This document shows positions 58,343-64,000 of a DNA stretch of 64,000 bases, one piece after another. The stretch covers positions 11,038,501-11,102,500 of the forward strand of contig CM077599.1 in NCBI GenBank assembly GCA_039654915.1, read 5' to 3'. The notes under the pieces are model-generated. The model was given only the letters and a program-made list of their open reading frames with translations. It was not told the DNA's origin and did no database searches. Each line of letters opens with the position of its first letter. The first letter of the stretch is position 1. A program made the translations under genes and the position numbers. Source of the stretch: Aquilaria yunnanensis. Its lineage: Eukaryota > Streptophyta > Magnoliopsida > Malvales > Thymelaeaceae.

Positions 58343-61114
58343 AACTACTAAAAGACATGCATTTTCCAACGGTCAAATTTCTAACTGTTAAGCCATTGAA
58401 AAAAAAAAAGAGATTATTTTCCAATAGTTGAGTGTTGAAAATTTTGAACACCATAGTTTCCAACAATCAGGCTTGTGGAAATTTCCAACACGTCGAGTCA
58501 TTGGAAAGTTTCCAATGGCCAAGCCGTTAGAAATTTCAAAATATATATCATATATTTATAACCAACCCATATATCATATATATCATATAACCTTAACTTA
58601 TCATCACTCATAGTCACACTCCCTAACTTATCTCTCCATAGACTCTTCCCCCTCTCATCTTCCTCCACAGCCGCTATTAAGTGCATTATTTGATAGTCAA
58701 AATGGTTAAATTTTGTCAACTTTGATTAATTCTATCCACTGATGCCATATTTTTTTATTGTTTCTTGCTTTGTTCCATCTTTATGTAGCTTGGAGGATCT
58801 CGTGGAAGGGTCAAAATGAAGCGGGAGCTAGAGGAGTGTAAACAAATTCGGAGAAGTTAAATCTAAGATTTGCATATTGGAGACACGTCCTCGAGGCTAA
58901 CGACGTGTACTTAAAGAAAAAACTCTGGGCTAACTTTTGCTTTTGTTGGCGACACGTTGTTGAGGTTAGCGACGCAATGCCGCTACCTCAAGCTAGTGGC
59001 GACGCATTGCACCATCTCCCCTGTTCTAGCAATGCGTCCTCAATATACCCCGAAAAGTATGGTCCCCCACTTGTTTTTGAACTCCAACTTCTTATTAGCC
59101 AAACATTTCTATCCAAATGGATAGGTAAATGAAAGTAACACCTCTAAGACTTAGAAAAACCTAGAACCAAGCTTAAGGACATGATCCATTCTTCATCTTT
59201 CATGAGCTAGAGCTAGGTTTCCATCAATATATTGCATAGTCTTCATCTTTGTAAAGCACTTGTGGATTCCTACTTAGACAAGGCTTAGGGAACTTGAAGG
59301 CTTATAAAGGCATTAAGAAATCAAGCATTTAGAGTTTCTTCAGTTCCTTCTTTCCCTTATTTTTCTTGTATTGAAACATGGATGCTCTTTTATGTATTTT
59401 CATTGTTATGTTTTGTCTAGTCATGGAGTAGTCTTTCTTTACACTTTCTTTAGATGTAGCTACTTGGCTTGATTATATTGGTTGAATTTTTTGTTATGTG
59501 ACTTTTTGTTTCCTTCCAATTACTTATTTATCCTTCTTTTGAACTTGCTGTTGTGTGAGTTAATTGATGACTACAATTGCTTGCACCATGGATTGTTTTT
59601 AAACTCTTAGAAAATATTAAGAGTAATTGGACCTAAGAGAAGGGTTCAATAACTAGGCTTGTTGGAAAACTAGTCTAAATCATTATATAAAGGTAAATTA
59701 AGCTTTAATGCCTCTTTCTAAGCTTGTAATCGGATGAGAATCCCTATTAAGTTTAAAACAAAAAGAGCAATCCTTTCACTTGGGAGAGTAAGAATTCTAT
59801 TAAAATGCTTCATCAATAGGCAAAGAAAACTAAGTCATTAACCTAAATTCACCAACTAGTCAAAACAAGTAGTGAACCCATAGGAAGTGTTCTTTCATAA
59901 TTTGATTAAAAAAATCACAAATTTATATTGCGTCCTTGCATTATAAGTTAGTAGCATTTCACTTAGCTTTGTCACTTGTTTGACTTACGTAAATCTTCAT
60001 TCAACTTTGACTGTTCAGCTAAAGTTAACATAGAGTAATGGTCCATGGCAAGCAATTCAATCAATCATCATGGGAATGATACTCTTTCTTACCCAATTTC
60101 AACATCCACCGTGCACTTGCGGTTAATGTTCAAAACTCACAACAGCTGACCTCCCTCCCATCCTTCTCATCTCTCATATGTTCTCTTCATTGTTCCCTGC
60201 AATTGTTTGTCATTCCTTGCCATTGTTCGCCATTCCTCACTATCATTCGCCATTCCTCACCGTTGTTCGCCATTCCTCATAATTGTTCACCGTTCCTCAC
60301 CATTGTTCGCCATTCCTCATAATTGTTCACCGTTCCTCACCATTGTTCGCCATTCCTCACCACAATTCATCATCTTAATCTCCTTGGTCCACAGATCTAT
60401 TTTGGATTGTGCATATCTGATTTTGAATTATTCTGCAAATCTGGTTTTTGAAATTTTTGAATTGTTATGCAGATTTGATCATAATTTTGTGAATTTTCTA
60501 ATTTTAAATAAATAAAAAATATATTTTTTAGTAAATATAACTTTGTGATTTTTAGTAAATAGAAAATATAATTTTAGTAATATATTTTTTAATATAAAAT
60601 ATAATTATGTTATTCTGAATTTTTTTAATAATATAAAATATATTTTTTGTAAATATAAAATATAAAATATATTTTTTGTAAATATAAAATATATTTTTAA
60701 TAAATATAAAATATAATTTTAGTAATATATCAAAAATATATTATAATTAAGGATTTATATATTTTATTTTTTTAAAAAGAGTTTCCAATGGCCTGATTTT
60801 TGGAAATTTCTATCAACTTTTGTTATTGATATATTTCTAACGGCTAAGGCCGTTTGTATTTTCCATCTACCTAAGCCATTGGGCCCTTGGAATTTTTCAA
60901 TGGTCTTGACCGTTAAAAAATTGTTCGGCTATTATAAATAATTCTACGAGGTTAGGCTGTTTGAATTTTTTAATGGCTCATATTCCAACCGCTGGCTATT
61001 GGTATTGAGCCGTTGGAAATATTTTTCCCAATGCGTCAATTTCTAACGTCCTCGCGTTAAAAGATTAGATTTTCCAATCTGAGACCGTTGGAAATTCGCA
61101 TTTTTTTAGTAGTG
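58343..61114. mobile_element. defective CACTA (En/Spm-type) element, 2772 bp
   Basis: Right end reads TTTTTTTAGTAGTG, complement CACTACTAAAAAAATGCG; left end reads AACTACTAAAAGACATGC, so its first base has mutated from C to A. The 3-bp target ATG is repeated at 58340-58342 and 61115-61117. Both ends carry many subterminal CCAACGG / CCGTTGGAAA motifs in both orientations, expected for transposase binding in this superfamily. No transposase domain was recognised; the interior is AT-rich with short repeats. Confidence 0.88.
60218..60365 (+). repeat. 20-bp minisatellite inside the CACTA element
   Basis: About seven copies of a 20-bp unit (CCATTGTTCGCCATTCCTCA and variants). The last copies alternate two variants, giving a 40-bp higher-order period. 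The open frame across it is a by-product of the repeat. Confidence 0.9.
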
Positions 61115-61259
61115 ATGGTTGACATCACCATAGATCCCTTGAAATTAGGCTTCATTACGATTCAACTGTATGCATCACGCATAAAAGAGCAACCAAGTAA
61201 TCGACAAAGCTCGATTTCCACCTAGATTCAATCTACATCACCCGACATATCCACTCAGG

Positions 61260-61450
61260 AAAAGTCTTTTAGGGGTCCAGCAAAAGAGGCACATTTGTCA
61301 TAGTCCAGATATGATACGAGTTCGGACAATAAAGAAGAAGGTGATCCCGATCCTCCTTAGCTGAGTTGCACCGAGGGCAAAGAGACACATCAACCACTCC
61401 ACATTTTACGAGTTTTTTATTAAGTATTTTTAGGTGGAACATGAAAGATT
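61260..61450 (-). pseudogene. LINE fragment with reverse-transcriptase zinc-binding domain
   Basis: On the minus strand the translation includes KLVKCGVVDVSLCPRCNSAK followed by EDRDHLLLYCPNSYHIW, the CxxC...H...C pattern of the zf-RVT domain at the C-terminus of plant L1-type LINEs. A stop follows shortly after. No reverse transcriptase core is attached, and the copy is truncated on both sides. Confidence 0.7.
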
Positions 61451-62738
61451 TGTTGTGCTCATCAAAGCCAACTTATCTCCTACTATGATAAACCCATAAG
61501 AACTATATTATATATGAATTGATGGATGATGGAGATCATGCCACATGAGACTTAATTCATATTTGTAGTTCTTTAAAAGGTGTTCACAATCTATGAGTAT
61601 ATACATGGGTTGATTACTCATAAAAGATTGCACATATGACATTACTATATGAGATAGAGTGATTTGTCTCAATCACTGGAATATTGGTTCCTAATGTGTA
61701 TGTGGATATTTATGGAGATAAATATTTGAACAGGACCAAATCAATTACTCTTAGACCTTCAACTGTTGAGAAAGAGTAAATGTTATTTATTCCGTAGACT
61801 TGAGAATAATATGAATTTAAATGTATACTTTATGTGATTTTGATATGTCAACCAATGATGCCTACTATAGGATATACTTGGACATGTTGGATCACATAAA
61901 TGTAACATGTTAAGTTCATGATTATTCAACATAGAATTCACCGCTCTTGAAATAAGAGTGAATATTGTGGAGTAAGTCTCTTGGTTTTTCGGATTAAGAA
62001 ATCCACGTGGTCGATTTAGAAAAATATTGTTTTGGAAATATTATTTTCTATATATAAAATTATATATATGGTATATATAGATTTTATAAATGTTTTTCTA
62101 AATTGTTTAGAGTCCGAATAAACTTGAAGAGACGTGCACATATTTAATTCCGTATTGACAGTACCACAACTTGGATGTGGTTGGTCTAGTCCGGATTATG
62201 TGCAACAATATTGGACGGTGAACGGAATAGAATAAAATGGGTACTTGTGAATTGTCTCTGAAATCCTGGGAGATTTTACAAGGTCGTATAATATGTTGTA
62301 CTGACTTGTAAACAATAAATTAGTGAAGGACTAATTTGACAGGATTAAGAGATCCCAAGGGTCCCACGCCACATTCTAAACTCTACCCGGTCAAACTTCT
62401 AAAAGAAGTTGTACTTTAGCTTATGAGAGAAGCTATGTACTTAACTTCTGAGATAAGTTGTACTTTAGCTTCCAAGAGAAGCTATTGTACTATTTGCCTA
62501 TAAAAGGAGTGGTTGTGTATTATTGAAATGAGATGGATTATGGAAACAGAAACAAAGAAACAATAATAGCACAAACACTCATATAGTGCAACCGGAAGAG
62601 AAGGAATTCGAGCGTGTTAAGCTTGGAGAATTCTGCATTTGTGGAATTTCGAAAACAAGGTACCCGTGTGATTATTTCTGCAATCCGATCCTGGTGTACG
62701 CTAAGTTAATAGCTTGAAACTCGTTCGGATTCCCAACA
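61450..62738 (+). mobile_element. 3' end of a copia-like element, with LTR at about 61966-62738
   Basis: The likely LTR starts TGTGGAGTAAGTCTC after the purine-rich AATAAGAGTGAATAT and ends TTCGGATTCCCAACA. It contains a TATA box (CTATAAAAGG, near 62500), expected in an LTR promoter. Near 62400-62490 a roughly 45-bp stretch (AAGTTGTACTTTAGCTT) is tandemly duplicated. No second LTR or coding domain is seen, so this is a truncated element; the family and left border are uncertain. Confidence 0.5.
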
Positions 62739-63160
62739 GAACAAATGTCAACTTTTTGCATATTTATTAATGAATGTATGACACTTCAATAACGATTAGG
62801 GGGCATTTCCATTAACTAACGAGCCGGGTAAGATAGTTAGGCCTAAAAAAAAAGATATGTTTAGTTACACTGGAAAAAGATTTACTCCTTTAGGCTAATG
62901 CAAGTTAGTATTTATGTTTTCCTCTATTTCTATCATCCTTTCTTTGGAAAATTGGAAGGTTGAATCTCAATTTCCATTCATTAACAATCAAGTATTTTTA
63001 AATATTTTGTGTCAAAGATTCCATGAGTGTTATGAATCCTCAATTAGGCTACATCATGAATGGACTCATGGTTTATAAATCCTCAATTAACATCGCAGAG
63101 AGCTAGACCTTTCACTCCAGTTGGCCTCAGAGGCACTACCTTCCTCATAGAGTTTTCATA
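62739..63160. other. unassigned DNA
   Basis: No gene or element recognised. Confidence 0.4.
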
Positions 63161-63164
63161 ATAT

Positions 63165-64000
63165 CCAAGGAATAAAGGAGGAGGTCCGAGAGTTAGAAGC
63201 AAGACAGGAGATCATGTGGAGACAGAGGTCAAGGGTTGAGCAATTAAAGGAAGGGAACAAAAACACGACTTTCTTTCATGCTTATGCATCTTCAAGGAAA
63301 CATTTGAGCTCGATCAGTTGACTCTAGGACATTCACGGCAATTGGGTGGAAAAGAAGTTAGAGATGTTAGAGGTCATCAGGCAATATTTTTTAGGGTTTA
63401 TTTCAGTTATTGAGTCTATCCTCTTGTGATTTAAGGGGGTCCTTCAGGCGGTTCCTTCAGTTATTCGCCTACATATGAAGTTGACCCAATGAGCTCCCTA
63501 TTTAAAGTAAGAGATGAAGGCTGGCATGCAGGAAATAAGGCCTACAAATGGCACCTGCTTAGATGGTCTTCCTGCTTTATTTTATCATAAATTCTGGGGC
63601 CAGGTATGTGGTTGCATTATTCCTTTCTACTTGGATATTCTAAATGGTGCAAGATCAGTAAAAGAGATAAACTAAACTTCTATTGTGCTCATTCCCAGTG
63701 TCTAACATGAAGAATATGACCTAGTTGTGGCCTATTAGCTTGTGTAATGTTCTAAAGAAACTTATCACTAAGACAGTTGCAACCAAGATTGGTAAAGTCC
63801 TCCTTATTGTGACATACAAGTGAAGTATATTTCTACAAGGGTGCTTGATAACTTATAATATTTTTATAACCTATGAGTTAATGTATGTCCTCAAGAACAA
63901 GCATTATAGGAGATAAGGGTTTTGCGCCTTGAAGTTAAACATGCCCAAGGCTTATGATCGGATTGAATGGTGCTTCTTGAAGCATATCATGAGGCAGCTG
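63165..64000 (+). pseudogene. L1-type LINE reverse transcriptase, decayed and cut by the window edge
   Basis: Translation gives ELEARQEIMWRQRSRVEQLK and EGNKNTTFFHAYASSRKHL (63190-63305), then degenerate reverse-transcriptase motifs with many stops and frame changes, then GFCALKLNMPKAYDRIEWCF (from about 63918), which holds the conserved KAYDR motif of plant LINE reverse transcriptases. It continues past base 64000. Confidence 0.85.

Noticed and set aside
60218..60365. CRISPR-like array
   Set aside because: Units are contiguous with no spacers, and the DNA is plant nuclear.
60207..60515. 102-codon open frame
   Set aside because: Produced by a 20-bp tandem repeat.
1..64000. tRNA, rRNA or snoRNA genes
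   Set aside because: No cloverleaf, A/B box pair or rRNA-like stretch was recognised by eye on either strand; a covariance-model scan would be needed to exclude small RNAs.

Overview
The window is nuclear DNA of a flowering plant, most likely a eudicot. The genes have GT-AG introns, there are plant-specific type I (M-alpha) MADS-box genes, an organelle-targeted bacterial-type aspartyl-tRNA synthetase with 15 exons, and many plant transposon families (Ty1-copia, hAT, Mutator-like, Stowaway, Tourist, CACTA, LINE). The species cannot be named from the sequence.

Bases 1-51202 are a tandem segmental duplication. One unit reads: AspRS gene, AGL62-like gene with one intron (called MADS-2 here), intronless AGL62-like gene (MADS-3), second intronless type I gene (MADS-1). 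The tail of a first unit occupies 1-1827, a whole unit 1828-29648, and another whole unit 29649-51202. After removing insertions found in only one unit, both whole units are about 18.8-18.9 kb. The breakpoint can be read: each unit ends inside a Mutator-like element that is complete only at the right edge of the array (49942-51284).

The copies have had different fates. AspRS is intact in the second whole unit (30286-35738, 665 aa) but broken in the first by two small exonic deletions. MADS-2 is intact at 40149-40923, but at 9928 it is split in exon 2 by a young Ty1-copia element with a 5-bp target duplication. MADS-3 (two copies) and MADS-1 (two full copies, one cut by the window edge) are open. 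Insertions present in only one unit are the copia element, a 4.6-kb hAT element with telomere-like repeats, a 2.3-kb solo LTR and a Tourist-type MITE.

From 51203 to 64000 I find no intact host gene. This part holds AT-rich DNA and transposons: a Mutator-like element carrying a piece of a CRINKLY4-related receptor-kinase ectodomain, a Mutator MITE, a small hAT element, a defective CACTA element inserted beside a LINE fragment, the 3' end of a copia element, and a LINE reverse-transcriptase pseudogene running off the right edge.

Working picture: M-alpha MADS proteins are transcription factors known mainly from female gametophyte and endosperm, and the cluster is expanding by tandem duplication. 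The AspRS gene appears to be a passenger whose extra copy is decaying.
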